A stretch of DNA of 64,000 nt from an uncultured Clostridia bacterium (GCA_937892525.1 CALAEV010000024.1:1-64000); one strand, 5' to 3'; counted from the stretch's first letter, positions 50,681 to 60,560 are shown. Numbers and translations: made by a program. The notes: generated by a model from the letters alone, not told the origin.

Positions 50681-51643
50681 TTAAATTGAAATTTCGTGTG
50701 CGATTTTGTAATCTTCAATATTAAGTGATTTCTTCATATTGAGAGCTTCAAAAATGTCATAGTTAACAATTTCATCTTTATTCATAGCAAGAACTCTGTT
50801 ACCAATACCCTCTTTAAGAAGTTCAACTGCTTTATAACCCATAAGAGAAGCTGTAACTCTGTCGCGTACTGTTGGATGACCACCACGCTGAACATGGCCT
50901 AAAACTGTTGCTCTTGTTTCAACGCCTGTTTCGCGTTCAATACGCTTTGCCATCTCTTCAACGCCACCAATGCCCTCAGCAACAAGAATAATAAAGTGTC
51001 TCTTACCTGTTTTCTGAGTTCTCTTCATTCTGTCAATAACATCACGCTGGAAGTCATACTCTACTTCAGGAATAAGAATTGATGTAGCGCCACAAGCAAT
51101 ACCTGCATTAAGTGCAATATAGCCTGCACGTCTGCCCATAACTTCAACTACTGAACAACGGTCGTGTGACTCAGATGTATCGCGAAGTCTGTCAACCATT
51201 TCAAGAACAGTATTCATTGCTGTATCATAACCGATTGTATAGTCACTACATGCGATATCGTTATCGATTGTTCCCGGAATACCAACACAGTTAACACCAC
51301 GAAGTGACAAGTCACGAGCACCACGGAATGAGCCATCGCCACCGATTACAACAATACCTTCCATATTAACATCTTTTGCAACTTTAAGTGCTTTCTGAAG
51401 TCCTTCTTCAGTTTTGAATTCTGGGCTTCTTGCAGAGTAAAGAACAGTACCACCACGGTTAATAATATTTGAAACTGAACGAAGATTCATTTCAAACATA
51501 TCACCTTGCATAAGGCCGTTGTAACCTCTTCTGATACCCATTACTCTAAAACCATTTTCGCAACCTGCACGAACAACTGCACGAACAGCAGCGTTCATAC
51601 CTGGAGCGTCGCCACCACTTGTTAAAACACCTATTGTCTTCAT
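50681..51643 (-). CDS. pfkA: ATP-dependent 6-phosphofructokinase
   Basis: A 320-residue PfkA: IGVLTSGGDAPGMNAAVRAVVR, IGGDGSFRGA (ATP site), GIPGTIDNDIACSDYTIG (catalytic Asp), EVMGRRAGYIAL and GHVQRGGHPTVRDRV. It performs the committed step of glycolysis. The ATG at 51643 follows AAAGGGTGAT; a GTG at 51652 lies within that site. A near-consensus promoter lies 50-75 bases upstream. Confidence 0.97.
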   Translation of the reverse strand: MKTIGVLTSGGDAPGMNAAVRAVVRAGCENGFRVMGIRRGYNGLMQGDMFEMNLRSVSNIINRGGTVLYSARSPEFKTEEGLQKALKVAKDVNMEGIVVIGGDGSFRGARDLSLRGVNCVGIPGTIDNDIACSDYTIGYDTAMNTVLEMVDRLRDTSESHDRCSVVEVMGRRAGYIALNAGIACGATSILIPEVEYDFQRDVIDRMKRTQKTGKRHFIILVAEGIGGVEEMAKRIERETGVETRATVLGHVQRGGHPTVRDRVTASLMGYKAVELLKEGIGNRVLAMNKDEIVNYDIFEALNMKKSLNIEDYKIAHEISI

Positions 51644-51690
51644 TTTTATCACCCTTTAATATTTGCTAATTATTACCACATTGAGTATTT

Positions 51691-51719
51691 ATAATACCAT
51701 AAGAATACATAAAATGCAA
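51691..51719 (-). promoter_or_regulatory. Promoter of pfkA-aroK
   Basis: Minus strand TTGCAT, 17-bp spacer, TATTAT, immediately after dnaE. Confidence 0.7.
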
Positions 51720-51727
51720 GTAGTTAA

Positions 51728-54700
51728 TCATTTTTGAAAAATAACATTATGCTCCCCTGCTATTCCTTTAAGTTCAGTAATAAGATTATCATTAATTGCA
51801 ATCTTTTTACACGGAAAATACTGTTTTATAGATGCAAAGTAAAAATAGAGTGGAACATCACCAACATTTGCATTATTATTTATTATTTCTACACATTTTT
51901 GATAAATTGGTGATTGATTATTTTCAACTCTTATAAATAAGCCGTGCTTTTTAGAACGATTGTCTTTTGCAATGTCGGCAGTTTCAAGAAAATCAAGTAT
52001 AATTTTAGGATTTTCTTCTTCACGCATTGAAAGTCTGCCACCTACAAATACTGCTACGCCATTATTTATTTTGTTCATATATTTTGCAAGAAGTTTAGGG
52101 AATACAATTACTTCAATTGTTCCACTAACATCTTCAATATTTATAAACGCCATACTTTCGCCTTTTTTAGTCTGTTTTCGCGTGATACTACTTATTATAC
52201 CCATAATTTTAACAGATGCACTATCAACATAAGGCGAGTTAAAATCACTTTCAGCATTTATAATATTACCAATTTTATCACATTTTAGTTCATCACTCAA
52301 ATCTGTATATTGCTCCATTGGATGTGATGAAATATAAAGACCTGTTGTCTCTTTTTCCATTAAAAGAAGTTCTTGAGTTCTTAATTCATTTGTAGATTTC
52401 ATTACATATTCAGAACTTGTTTCTTCGCTCATAATATCAAAAAAACCTATTTGACCTTGAACATTTCGTCTGCGATTATCGTCAAGTTCATCAATAATAA
52501 ATGGTAGATTTATAAGCATTTCATTTCTATTATTGCCTAAGCCATCTAAAGCACCACTTTTAATAAGACTTTCAACTGAACGACGGTTAAAGCCTTTACC
52601 GTGAACGCGTTTACAAAATGAATAGAAAGATGTAAATTTACCATTTTTTTCTCGTTCTGTAATTATTGTATCAATAAAATCGTGACCAAGATTTTTGATT
52701 GCCAAAAGCCCAAACATAATTGATTTTTTGTTATCGTTGGCAACAGTAAAATGCTTGAAACTGAAATTCACATTTGGTGGAAGAATTTTTATTCCGTTGC
52801 GTTTACAATCATCAATATAACCTGCAACTTTATCGGAGTTATCTAGCACACTTGTAAGAAGTGCCGCCATAAACTCACTTGGATAATAATATTTAAGATA
52901 TGCAGTTCTGTACGCTACAACAGCATATGCAGCAGCGTGAGATTTGTTAAATGCGTAAGACGCGAATGATGACATGTCATCAAATATTTCATTTGCAATT
53001 GCGTTTGAGATGCCATTTTTTGCGCAACCATCACAGAAAAATGCACGCTCATCTTCAAGAACTTTATGCTTTTTCTTTGACATAGCACGACGGACAATAT
53101 CAGCTCTACCAAGAGAATAACCAGCAAGAGAACGGAAAATCTGCATAACTTGTTCCTGATAAACCATACAACCATAGGTAACATCAAGAATATCTCGTAA
53201 CATTGGTGTTTTGTATCGAATATTATCAGGATTATGTCTGTTTTGTATATAGGAATCTATGGAATCCATAGGACCTGGTCGATAAAGTGAAATAACAGCA
53301 ATAATGTCTTCAATATTTGTTGGTTTAAGACGCATAAATACGCTTCTCATTCCACTTGATTCACATTGGAATACGCCGTCAGTTTTACCACTTGTAAACA
53401 ACGAATAGACATTCTGGTCGTTAAAATCAATATTTTCAATATCAAACTGAGGATTTTTACGCTGTACCATTTTCACACAGTCATTGATAACAGTTAATGT
53501 GCGAAGACCAAGGAAATCCATTTTCAGAAGTCCTAATTCTTCAATAGTTGTCATTGTAAACTGTGTAACAACAGATTCATCATTTGTTGCAAGTGGCACA
53601 TAATCGCTGACAGGACGGTCAGTAATAACAATACCTGCGGCATGAGTTGACGCATGACGAGGCATACCCTCAACACTCATTGAAGTATCAATAAGTTCTT
53701 TCACTTTATCATCACTATCGTAAAGAAGTTTTAATTCTTCACTTTCTTTAAGTGCTTTTTCAATAGTAATGCCCAATGCTCTTGGGATTTTCTTTGCAAC
53801 ATTATCAACAATTGCATAAGACATTCCCAACGCTCTGCCAACATCACGAATTGCAGCACGAGCAGCCATTGTACCAAATGTTACAATTTGTGCCACGTGG
53901 TCTGCACCATATTTATTGACAACATAATCAATTACTTCTTGACGTCTTTCATAGCAGAAGTCAACGTCAATATCAGGCATACTGACACGCTCAGGATTTA
54001 AGAAACGCTCAAAAATAAGGTTATATTTAATAGGGTCAACATTTGTAATGCCTGTGCAATAAGCACAGATACTGCCTGCACCTGAGCCACGACCCGGACC
54101 TACAGGAATACCATTATCTTTTGCATATTGAATAAAGTCAGATACTATAAGGAAATAATCAACATATCCCATACTTTCAATTACTGAAAGTTCGTATTCA
54201 AGTCGGTCAATATATAATTTATCAGGATTTTCGCCGTATTTTTCTTTTAATCCTTTATAGGATTTTTCTCGAAGATAATCGTAGTGAGTGATTCCATCAG
54301 GTACTTGGAAATTAGGAAGTTTTGTGTTGCCAAACTCAAAATCAAAATTACACATATCGGAAATTTTTTGAGTGTTTTGAAGTGCATCTTCTACATAACC
54401 AAACTTTTGACGCATTTCTGCTTCAGTTTTAAGGTAGAACTCATCTGTCTCAAACTCAAGTGCAGATTCTTCGTCAACAGTATGGTTAGTAGCAATACAA
54501 ATAAGAACTTTTTGCACTTTAGCATCTGCACGGTCAATATAATGCACGTCGTTTGTTGCTACAAGTGGAATCCCTGTTTCTTGTGAAAGACGAAGTAATC
54601 CCTCATTAACTTTTATTTGTTCTGACAATGAGTGGTCTTGCATCTCAAGATAGTAGTTATCTTTGCCGAAAAGATTTGAATACCAAATTGCCGTTTCTTT

Positions 54701-55162
54701 TGCCTTAATGTATTCGCCATTAACTATAAGTTTAGGAATTTCGCCCGCAAGACAAGCAGAAAGACACACCAGTCCTTCGTGATACTTTTCAAGTAATTCA
54801 CGGTCGATTCGTGGTTTTGTATAGAAACCATCAACCCAAGCAGAAGACACAAGTTTTGTAAGATTTTTATAACCTATTTCATTTTTACAAAGTAATACAA
54901 GATGATGACGAGTTGAGTCAACACTGTGTACCTTATCAAATCTTGAACGAGCTGCTACATAAACTTCACAGCCGATAATCGGTTTAATTCCTGCTTTTTT
55001 TGCCTCTTTATAAAAGTCAACTGCGCCAAACAAATTGCCATGGTCGGTAATTGCTATCGCATTTTGTCCTCGTTCTTTGGCAGCAGAACAAAGCCTATTA
55101 AGACGGGATACACCGTCTAATAAGCTGTATTCAGTATGCACATGTAAGTGAACGAAAGACAT
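51728..55162 (-). CDS. dnaE: DNA polymerase III subunit alpha DnaE
   Basis: A 1144-residue replicative polymerase. An N-terminal PHP domain (FVHLHVHTEYSLLDGV, IAITDHGNLFGAV) precedes the palm with the catalytic Asp residues in PDIDVDFCYERRQEV and KMDFLGLRTL, then the fingers, a helix-hairpin-helix region (about 830-900) and a C-terminal OB fold (SVKIMGIISSITRKQTKKGE). It acts in chromosome replication, in Clostridia alongside PolC. Its RBS is AAAGAGGTAA. It lies downstream of the restriction-modification locus on the same strand. Confidence 0.97.
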   Translation of the reverse strand: MSFVHLHVHTEYSLLDGVSRLNRLCSAAKERGQNAIAITDHGNLFGAVDFYKEAKKAGIKPIIGCEVYVAARSRFDKVHSVDSTRHHLVLLCKNEIGYKNLTKLVSSAWVDGFYTKPRIDRELLEKYHEGLVCLSACLAGEIPKLIVNGEYIKAKETAIWYSNLFGKDNYYLEMQDHSLSEQIKVNEGLLRLSQETGIPLVATNDVHYIDRADAKVQKVLICIATNHTVDEESALEFETDEFYLKTEAEMRQKFGYVEDALQNTQKISDMCNFDFEFGNTKLPNFQVPDGITHYDYLREKSYKGLKEKYGENPDKLYIDRLEYELSVIESMGYVDYFLIVSDFIQYAKDNGIPVGPGRGSGAGSICAYCTGITNVDPIKYNLIFERFLNPERVSMPDIDVDFCYERRQEVIDYVVNKYGADHVAQIVTFGTMAARAAIRDVGRALGMSYAIVDNVAKKIPRALGITIEKALKESEELKLLYDSDDKVKELIDTSMSVEGMPRHASTHAAGIVITDRPVSDYVPLATNDESVVTQFTMTTIEELGLLKMDFLGLRTLTVINDCVKMVQRKNPQFDIENIDFNDQNVYSLFTSGKTDGVFQCESSGMRSVFMRLKPTNIEDIIAVISLYRPGPMDSIDSYIQNRHNPDNIRYKTPMLRDILDVTYGCMVYQEQVMQIFRSLAGYSLGRADIVRRAMSKKKHKVLEDERAFFCDGCAKNGISNAIANEIFDDMSSFASYAFNKSHAAAYAVVAYRTAYLKYYYPSEFMAALLTSVLDNSDKVAGYIDDCKRNGIKILPPNVNFSFKHFTVANDNKKSIMFGLLAIKNLGHDFIDTIITEREKNGKFTSFYSFCKRVHGKGFNRRSVESLIKSGALDGLGNNRNEMLINLPFIIDELDDNRRRNVQGQIGFFDIMSEETSSEYVMKSTNELRTQELLLMEKETTGLYISSHPMEQYTDLSDELKCDKIGNIINAESDFNSPYVDSASVKIMGIISSITRKQTKKGESMAFINIEDVSGTIEVIVFPKLLAKYMNKINNGVAVFVGGRLSMREEENPKIILDFLETADIAKDNRSKKHGLFIRVENNQSPIYQKCVEIINNNANVGDVPLYFYFASIKQYFPCKKIAINDNLITELKGIAGEHNVIFQK

Positions 55163-55182
55163 AAATTTACCTCTTTAATAAA

Positions 55183-55260
55183 TTATTTTGTTAGTTCTTG
55201 ATACATTTTCATAAGCTCTGCGACGCATTCGGATTCGGTCATAATCTTATAGTTGAACTG
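55183..55260 (-). pseudogene. Remnant of the 3' end of a second MmeI-like gene
   Basis: Minus-strand codons here read FNYKIMTESECVAELMKMYQ and ELTK then stop, the same C-terminus as the intact enzyme (FNYKTMTES..., ending at 55894). Over 75 nt the two copies differ at 11 positions, and only one codon differs in amino acid (Ile/Thr). The remnant is in the same frame as the 197-residue gene just upstream, separated by that gene's TGA stop. Such synonymous-only divergence fits a homologous gene that evolved separately before most of it was replaced by the present locus. Confidence 0.8.
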
Positions 55261-55278
55261 TTTACACGCATCACTTAT

Positions 55279-55872
55279 TCAGTATATCCATTTAGGACTT
55301 TCTCCATAAGTGTTTTTATAAATATCTTTTATGTATTTCTTTGTTTCTTCGACATCTTGTTCGTGGTCATCAAAATCATTCACTAATATTCTTATAACAT
55401 CTGTAGGGTCAAGTTCTTGTCCTAAAATATCCTTTTTAAGTACCGCGAGAATTGCACACCAAATATATAGAGCTGTCATTTCAGGTTTATCATCATACTT
55501 TGGTTGCATAATTTTACTCATTATTGCAAGGACCCTACTTGTTTCCTTCCCACCGTATTTTATGGTTTTCATCTTATAGGTTGCCATATTTGACGGTGCC
55601 ATCATTTTTGAATATTTTTTCTCAAACTCTTGTCTTTCATGGTCTGTAATATTTTTGTTGTCCTTAATATGCGTAAGTCGAACCAAATCAAACCAAAAAT
55701 CAAAGACATCCTTTAAGTCTTTTTCATAATTACTTTTATAAAATTCTAACTCTTTTAATTGATATGTAAACTCTCGATTTCTTCGTTCTTCACTTATATT
55801 CATTTTAGTAATTACACCATCAGACACTTTATCAATTATTGTACTTGCTATATTTTCAAGAGGTAGTTCCAT
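55279..55872 (-). CDS. Unknown protein between the MmeI-like gene and its remnant
   Basis: A 197-residue, mostly helical, soluble protein. It starts MELPLENIASTIIDKVSDGV, has Glu/Lys-rich helices (about 25-90) and a more hydrophobic middle (ALYIWCAILAVLKKDIL), and ends DIYKNTYGESPKWIY. I recognise no family. It has a proper AAGGAG site and follows the MmeI-like gene by 21 bp. Its position between two copies of the MmeI 3' end ties it to the restriction-modification locus. It could be an accessory or immunity-type gene, but this is inference. Confidence 0.7.
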   Translation of the reverse strand: MELPLENIASTIIDKVSDGVITKMNISEERRNREFTYQLKELEFYKSNYEKDLKDVFDFWFDLVRLTHIKDNKNITDHERQEFEKKYSKMMAPSNMATYKMKTIKYGGKETSRVLAIMSKIMQPKYDDKPEMTALYIWCAILAVLKKDILGQELDPTDVIRILVNDFDDHEQDVEETKKYIKDIYKNTYGESPKWIY

Positions 55873-55893
55873 TATGAAATCTCCTTATTATAA

Positions 55894-55968
55894 TTACTTT
55901 GTTAATTCTTGGTACATTTTCATAAGTTCGGCGACACATTCGGATTCTGTCATTGTTTTATAATTGAA
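55894..55968 (-). repeat. Repeat partner of the remnant at 55183-55257
   Basis: This is the 75-nt 3' end of the intact MmeI-like gene, matching 55183-55257 at 64 of 75 positions. The copies are direct repeats about 710 bp apart flanking the 197-residue gene. Confidence 0.8.
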
Positions 55969-58653
55969 ACCGTATGCTTGCATTACTGCCTTATCGTTTG
56001 CTTGGTGGGCTTTGCGAAGTTCGACAGGCATTGTGAGTTCATCATATAAATCAGCAAGTGAGCAGTCAGGATATAATGCTCTCGCATCAAGAATTGCTTG
56101 TGCTGTTTGTTCAATCTTTGCTTTTTGTTCAGCAGTAGGCTCACACCAAGGGAAATTGTTGTAAACAGCAGGAGAATATCTATAATCGCTTTTTAGTCTG
56201 CCACAAACTGCTCTCATCCAAGCATTATGAACATTAGATGTGAGCACTCCAAAAATATATAATGTTGCATCTGGTATTAAATTATTTGAATCACTACAAA
56301 TAATTTCTTTATCCATATAACCTATCGGAAGATATTTTCGGCGTTCAGAAGACACTCTTGGAACGATTAAATAATTAGAATCAGGCTGTCTAATTTGTGT
56401 AAACAGCATTGGAATTTCAGCATCTCTTTTCACAGAAGCAGTAGGACTCTTTTTTCTACATTCAGCTACATTTTGTAAGCGTTCCATGATTGGTGAAATA
56501 TGTTTATATCTATTCGGTGATATGTCTTTTAACCACAAACAATATCTATTTTTATTATTTATAAATTCATCAGCACCAACAAATTTTTTAATAAATAATT
56601 GGGTATCAGGAAATTTTTTAATCAAATACTCTTTTTCTTGTTCAGATAATAACAAGTTTCCACCATCAGTCGCTTGACTACCTTTTTGTATTTCAGGATA
56701 ACCTTTAGTAATTTGTTTACCCCTTGCTTGTATATACACATTAGGAGCATCAACTAAATAACCATTTATATTATTAACTTTTTTAAACGTACCGTTTTCA
56801 AAAATGAGTTTATCACCATTAAATTCACAAAATGAAAAACCTACAATAACACAATGTACATGTGCTTTGTTGTTTGCTTCACTATCCCAAATAAAAGGCT
56901 TGTGTGCAAAGTTAATTTTTATTTTTTTGTTTTCTAATAAGTGATGCCAAAGAATACCAACAGACTCCCCTTGACAAATAGAATTCGTAGATACAAATGC
57001 AGTTTTAATAGCTGTATCCTGCATTAAATTTGCAGCTTTGTTATACCAACCACAAACATAATCTAACTTGCCATGCTTTTTTAAGTCAGGAAATGCAAAT
57101 TCCATATCTTTTATTTGAATCTCCGTTCTCCATTGATGACCTATGAATGGTGGGTTGCCCATAATGTAGTTGAGTTTGTCTTTTGGTACAATTGTTTCCC
57201 AATCGATACGCAAAGCATTGCCCTCGGTGATATTTGCATAGGATTTAAGTGGTAAGAAATCCAAATCGGTATGTAAAATATCTTCTGTTTCTTTCATCAT
57301 CTGACTTTCAGCAATCCAAAGGGCAGTTTTTGCAACCGTTACTGCAAAATCGTTTATTTCAATACCGTAAAACTGACTAATTGACACTTTGATAGGTGCT
57401 ATATCAGTAAACATTGTAATCTGATTTGAAAGGCAACGCAAAACATCGTTTTCAAGGCGACGAAGTGAGATATATGTTTCTGTTAAGAAATTACCTGAAC
57501 CACAAGCTGGGTCAAAGAATGTAAGTTTAGAAATCTTTTCTTGGAATGCCTTTAACTTTGTTATTCTTGTACGGTCAACAGAAATGTCCTTAATCTCGGC
57601 AAGTTCTTCACGAAGCTCATCAAGAAATAAGGGGTCAATAACTTTATGTATATTTTCTATAGAGGTATAGTGCATACCACCGGAACGACGAGTTTCAGGG
57701 TTTAATGTACTTTCAAACACAGCACCGAAGATTGTGGGGCTTATATCGGACCAGTCAAAATCTTCACTTGCCTGACGGAGTAAAATATCACGGATTGTAT
57801 CGTTCATCTGTGGAATTTCAATGTCGTCCCCTGCGAAAAGTCCACCATTTACATAAGGAAATGCTAAAAGCTGTTCATCTTCATAAGGGTCGCGGTCTTG
57901 GTCTTTCTGATTGAGAATTTTGAACAACTCAATCAAAGCCTTTCGCATATCTTTTGCAGAGAAAGACTTAATATAGTTATGGAATTTTGAATGTTCACCG
58001 AAAATTCCTGCATCCTCTGCATAAAGACAGAATACAAGACGAACGCAAAGCATATTAAGACTTTTAAGTGTTTCAGGGTCTTCGGGATTACGGTACTGCT
58101 TCAAAATTTCATCATAAAGCACGCCAACAAGGTTACCTGCCTGAATAGAAACTTCCATTTCTTTATGAATATTTTCATCGCCTGTGTCTGTGATAAACTT
58201 AAGACGATAATACTCTTTTTCAAGGTCTTTTAAGAGGATTTGTTCGGGTTCGCCCTTAGGGTTTTCCATATCATAAACAAGGAATTCGTTGAAATTGCAA
58301 GTAACAATCCAACGAGGTCGCTGTGAATACGGCAGACCTGCTGAATAACGCTGTGCTTGTTGGAATGGATTGAGCAAAGAACCGTCAGACTGTTTAATAG
58401 GTTTACGCAAGTCTTTATCACGGCTTTTCTGTTCAATGAGAACATGGGTTGCAGGAATATGACCGTCAATAAAGCTTGTATGGTCAATCATAACCTGTTC
58501 TTCAAACTGTATGAATTTTTCGGGCTCTGCAACACCCAAGACATCACGAAGAAGCGAGAGCCAAAACGGTTGACTTTCGCCTTTTTCGTAACCTTTATCT
58601 TCCCAATATTCTGCAAACGCTTTTGCGTGTTGACGAATTTCTGTGTCTTTCAT
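55894..58653 (-). CDS. MmeI-like type IIL restriction-modification enzyme
   Basis: A 919-residue single-chain restriction endonuclease and adenine methyltransferase; MmeI itself has about this length. The N-terminus has a PD-(D/E)xK nuclease site (Asp63, Glu74-x-Lys76 in IDGHIP...IEQKS). A helical spacer follows, then the N6-methyltransferase with motif I FFDPACGSGNFL (Asp381) and the catalytic motif IV N500PPF, and a C-terminal target-recognition region (about 620-850). Such enzymes cut about 20 bp from an asymmetric site and modify one strand. The recognition sequence cannot be inferred. It lies 33 bp after lysA and is part of a replaced locus. Confidence 0.92.
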   Translation of the reverse strand: MKDTEIRQHAKAFAEYWEDKGYEKGESQPFWLSLLRDVLGVAEPEKFIQFEEQVMIDHTSFIDGHIPATHVLIEQKSRDKDLRKPIKQSDGSLLNPFQQAQRYSAGLPYSQRPRWIVTCNFNEFLVYDMENPKGEPEQILLKDLEKEYYRLKFITDTGDENIHKEMEVSIQAGNLVGVLYDEILKQYRNPEDPETLKSLNMLCVRLVFCLYAEDAGIFGEHSKFHNYIKSFSAKDMRKALIELFKILNQKDQDRDPYEDEQLLAFPYVNGGLFAGDDIEIPQMNDTIRDILLRQASEDFDWSDISPTIFGAVFESTLNPETRRSGGMHYTSIENIHKVIDPLFLDELREELAEIKDISVDRTRITKLKAFQEKISKLTFFDPACGSGNFLTETYISLRRLENDVLRCLSNQITMFTDIAPIKVSISQFYGIEINDFAVTVAKTALWIAESQMMKETEDILHTDLDFLPLKSYANITEGNALRIDWETIVPKDKLNYIMGNPPFIGHQWRTEIQIKDMEFAFPDLKKHGKLDYVCGWYNKAANLMQDTAIKTAFVSTNSICQGESVGILWHHLLENKKIKINFAHKPFIWDSEANNKAHVHCVIVGFSFCEFNGDKLIFENGTFKKVNNINGYLVDAPNVYIQARGKQITKGYPEIQKGSQATDGGNLLLSEQEKEYLIKKFPDTQLFIKKFVGADEFINNKNRYCLWLKDISPNRYKHISPIMERLQNVAECRKKSPTASVKRDAEIPMLFTQIRQPDSNYLIVPRVSSERRKYLPIGYMDKEIICSDSNNLIPDATLYIFGVLTSNVHNAWMRAVCGRLKSDYRYSPAVYNNFPWCEPTAEQKAKIEQTAQAILDARALYPDCSLADLYDELTMPVELRKAHQANDKAVMQAYGFNYKTMTESECVAELMKMYQELTK

Positions 58654-58686
58654 AAATCCACAACCTAATCTTAAATAGTTAAATAC

Positions 58687-59958
58687 TTATTCAGTAACTT
58701 TTTTGTAAAAATCGAAGCAATCGAATGTTGCGAAATAGTCTGCAGGTGTTTCTGCACGACGGATTAAATCAAAACTGCCGTCTTCTTTAAGAAGAATTTC
58801 TGCAGATTTAAGTTTACCGTTATAGTTATAACCCATAGCAAAACCGTGAGCGCCTGTATCGTGAATAAAGAGCAAGTCGCCCATATCAATTTTTGGTAAC
58901 ATTCTATCAATAGCAAATTTATCGTTATTTTCGCAAAGTGAACCTGTAACGTCATATTTACAGTTGCAAGGCTCATTTTCTTTACCCATAACTGTAATAT
59001 GGTGATATGCACCATAAATTGCAGGTCTCATTAGGTTAACTGCACAAGCATCAACACCGATATACTCTTTATGAGTATGTTTTTCATTGATTGCACGAGT
59101 TACAAGTGCGCCGTAAGGTGCTAACATAAATCTACCAAGTTCTGTGTAGATTGCAACATCATCCATACCTGCAGGAACAAGAACTTCGTTATATACTTTT
59201 TCTACACCTTTACCAATTTCAAAAATGTCATTACCCTCTTGGTCAGGACGATAAGGAATACCGATACCACCTGAAAGGTTGATAAATTTAATATGAGCGC
59301 CTGTTTCTTCTTTAAGTTTTACTGCAACTTCAAAAAGAGTTTTTGCAAGTGTTGGATAATATTCGTTTGTAACTGTGTTACTTGCAAGGAATGCGTGGAT
59401 ACCAAACTCTTCAACGCCCTTTGATTTCATAATTTTGAATGCTTCAAAGAGTTGTTCAGTAGTCATACCGTATTTTGCATCGCCAGGGTTATCCATAATA
59501 TTGTTTGCGATTGAGAAATATCCACCTGGATTATAACGGCAAGAAAGTTTCTTTGGAAGATAACCTAAAGTTTTTTCAAGAATATCGATATGAGTAATAT
59601 CGTCAAGGTTAATAATTGCACCTAAATCATCAGCATATTTGAATTCTGCAGGAGGAGTATCGTTTGATGAGAACATAATATCATCGCCTACTGCACCGAT
59701 TGCCTTTGAGAGCATAAGTTCAGTTTTTGATGAACAGTCGCAGCCACAACCGTATTCTCTTAAAATATTAATAAGGAATGGGTTTGGAGTTGCTTTTACT
59801 GCAAAATATTCTTTGAATCCTTTATTCCAAGCAAATGCTTTTTTAAGATTTTCTGCATTTTTGCGAATTCCTGCCTCATCGTAGAGGTGGAATGGTGTTG
59901 GATATACCTTTGCAATTTCTTCAAGTTTTTCTTTAGTAGTAAATGGTGTTTTGCTCAT
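58687..59958 (-). CDS. lysA: Diaminopimelate decarboxylase-type PLP enzyme
   Basis: A 423-residue fold-III PLP enzyme: PLP lysine Lys55 in FAVKATPNP, GCDCSSKTEL, GIHAFLASN, NLSGGIGIPYRP (phosphate loop), TELGRFMLAPYGALV and DACAVNLMRPA. The expected product is lysine from meso-diaminopimelate. It lies 3 bp after yihA and precedes the MmeI-like gene. A longer branch of the family without the usual pathway neighbours is possible, so the substrate is likely but not certain. Confidence 0.9.
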   Translation of the reverse strand: MSKTPFTTKEKLEEIAKVYPTPFHLYDEAGIRKNAENLKKAFAWNKGFKEYFAVKATPNPFLINILREYGCGCDCSSKTELMLSKAIGAVGDDIMFSSNDTPPAEFKYADDLGAIINLDDITHIDILEKTLGYLPKKLSCRYNPGGYFSIANNIMDNPGDAKYGMTTEQLFEAFKIMKSKGVEEFGIHAFLASNTVTNEYYPTLAKTLFEVAVKLKEETGAHIKFINLSGGIGIPYRPDQEGNDIFEIGKGVEKVYNEVLVPAGMDDVAIYTELGRFMLAPYGALVTRAINEKHTHKEYIGVDACAVNLMRPAIYGAYHHITVMGKENEPCNCKYDVTGSLCENNDKFAIDRMLPKIDMGDLLFIHDTGAHGFAMGYNYNGKLKSAEILLKEDGSFDLIRRAETPADYFATFDCFDFYKKVTE

Positions 59959-59961
59959 TTT

Positions 59962-60549
59962 TTATTCTCCTAAATATTCTTCAATGTATTTTTTTACTAT
60001 GTCAAGCCCTTGTCCATTTTCAGACGAAAATGGAATAATTCTATCTTCAGGGACAAAACTCATTTCTTGCTTTGATTTTTCAATGCGTTCATTATAATCT
60101 TTTTTCTTTTTAAGTTTATCAGCTTTTGTCATAACAACAATAAACTCATAACCTGTTGATTGTAAAAATTCCATCATCATAATATCATCTTTTGTTGGTG
60201 GATGACGCATATCAACAAGTTGAACAACAAGTTTAATATTACGGTCAGAGTTAAAATAACCTTCCATCATTTCTGCCCAACGGTCTTTTTCGGTTTTCGC
60301 AACTTTTGCATAACCATAACCTGGCAAGTCAACAAAATTGTATTTATCAACCTGATAAAAGTTAATTGTAATTGTTTTACCTGGTACCGAACTTACTCTT
60401 GCAAGATTTTTTCGTCCGAAAAGTTTATTAAGTAATGAACTTTTACCTACGTTTGAACGACCTGCAAAAGCAATTTCAGGCAAATCCGAGTCAGGCAACT
60501 GCCCAAATGTACCATAAGCTGCTTTGAATTCTGCTTTATCGTATCTCAT
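59962..60549 (-). CDS. yihA: Ribosome biogenesis GTPase YihA/YsxC (EngB)
   Basis: A 195-residue TrmE-Era-like GTPase: G1 GRSNVGKSSLLN, G3 VDLPGYGYAKV, G4 MTKADK and G5 FSSENGQG. It acts in large-subunit ribosome assembly. It is directly downstream of lon, an arrangement found across Firmicutes. Confidence 0.96.
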   Translation of the reverse strand: MRYDKAEFKAAYGTFGQLPDSDLPEIAFAGRSNVGKSSLLNKLFGRKNLARVSSVPGKTITINFYQVDKYNFVDLPGYGYAKVAKTEKDRWAEMMEGYFNSDRNIKLVVQLVDMRHPPTKDDIMMMEFLQSTGYEFIVVMTKADKLKKKKDYNERIEKSKQEMSFVPEDRIIPFSSENGQGLDIVKKYIEEYLGE

Positions 60550-60560
60550 AAATACACCTC

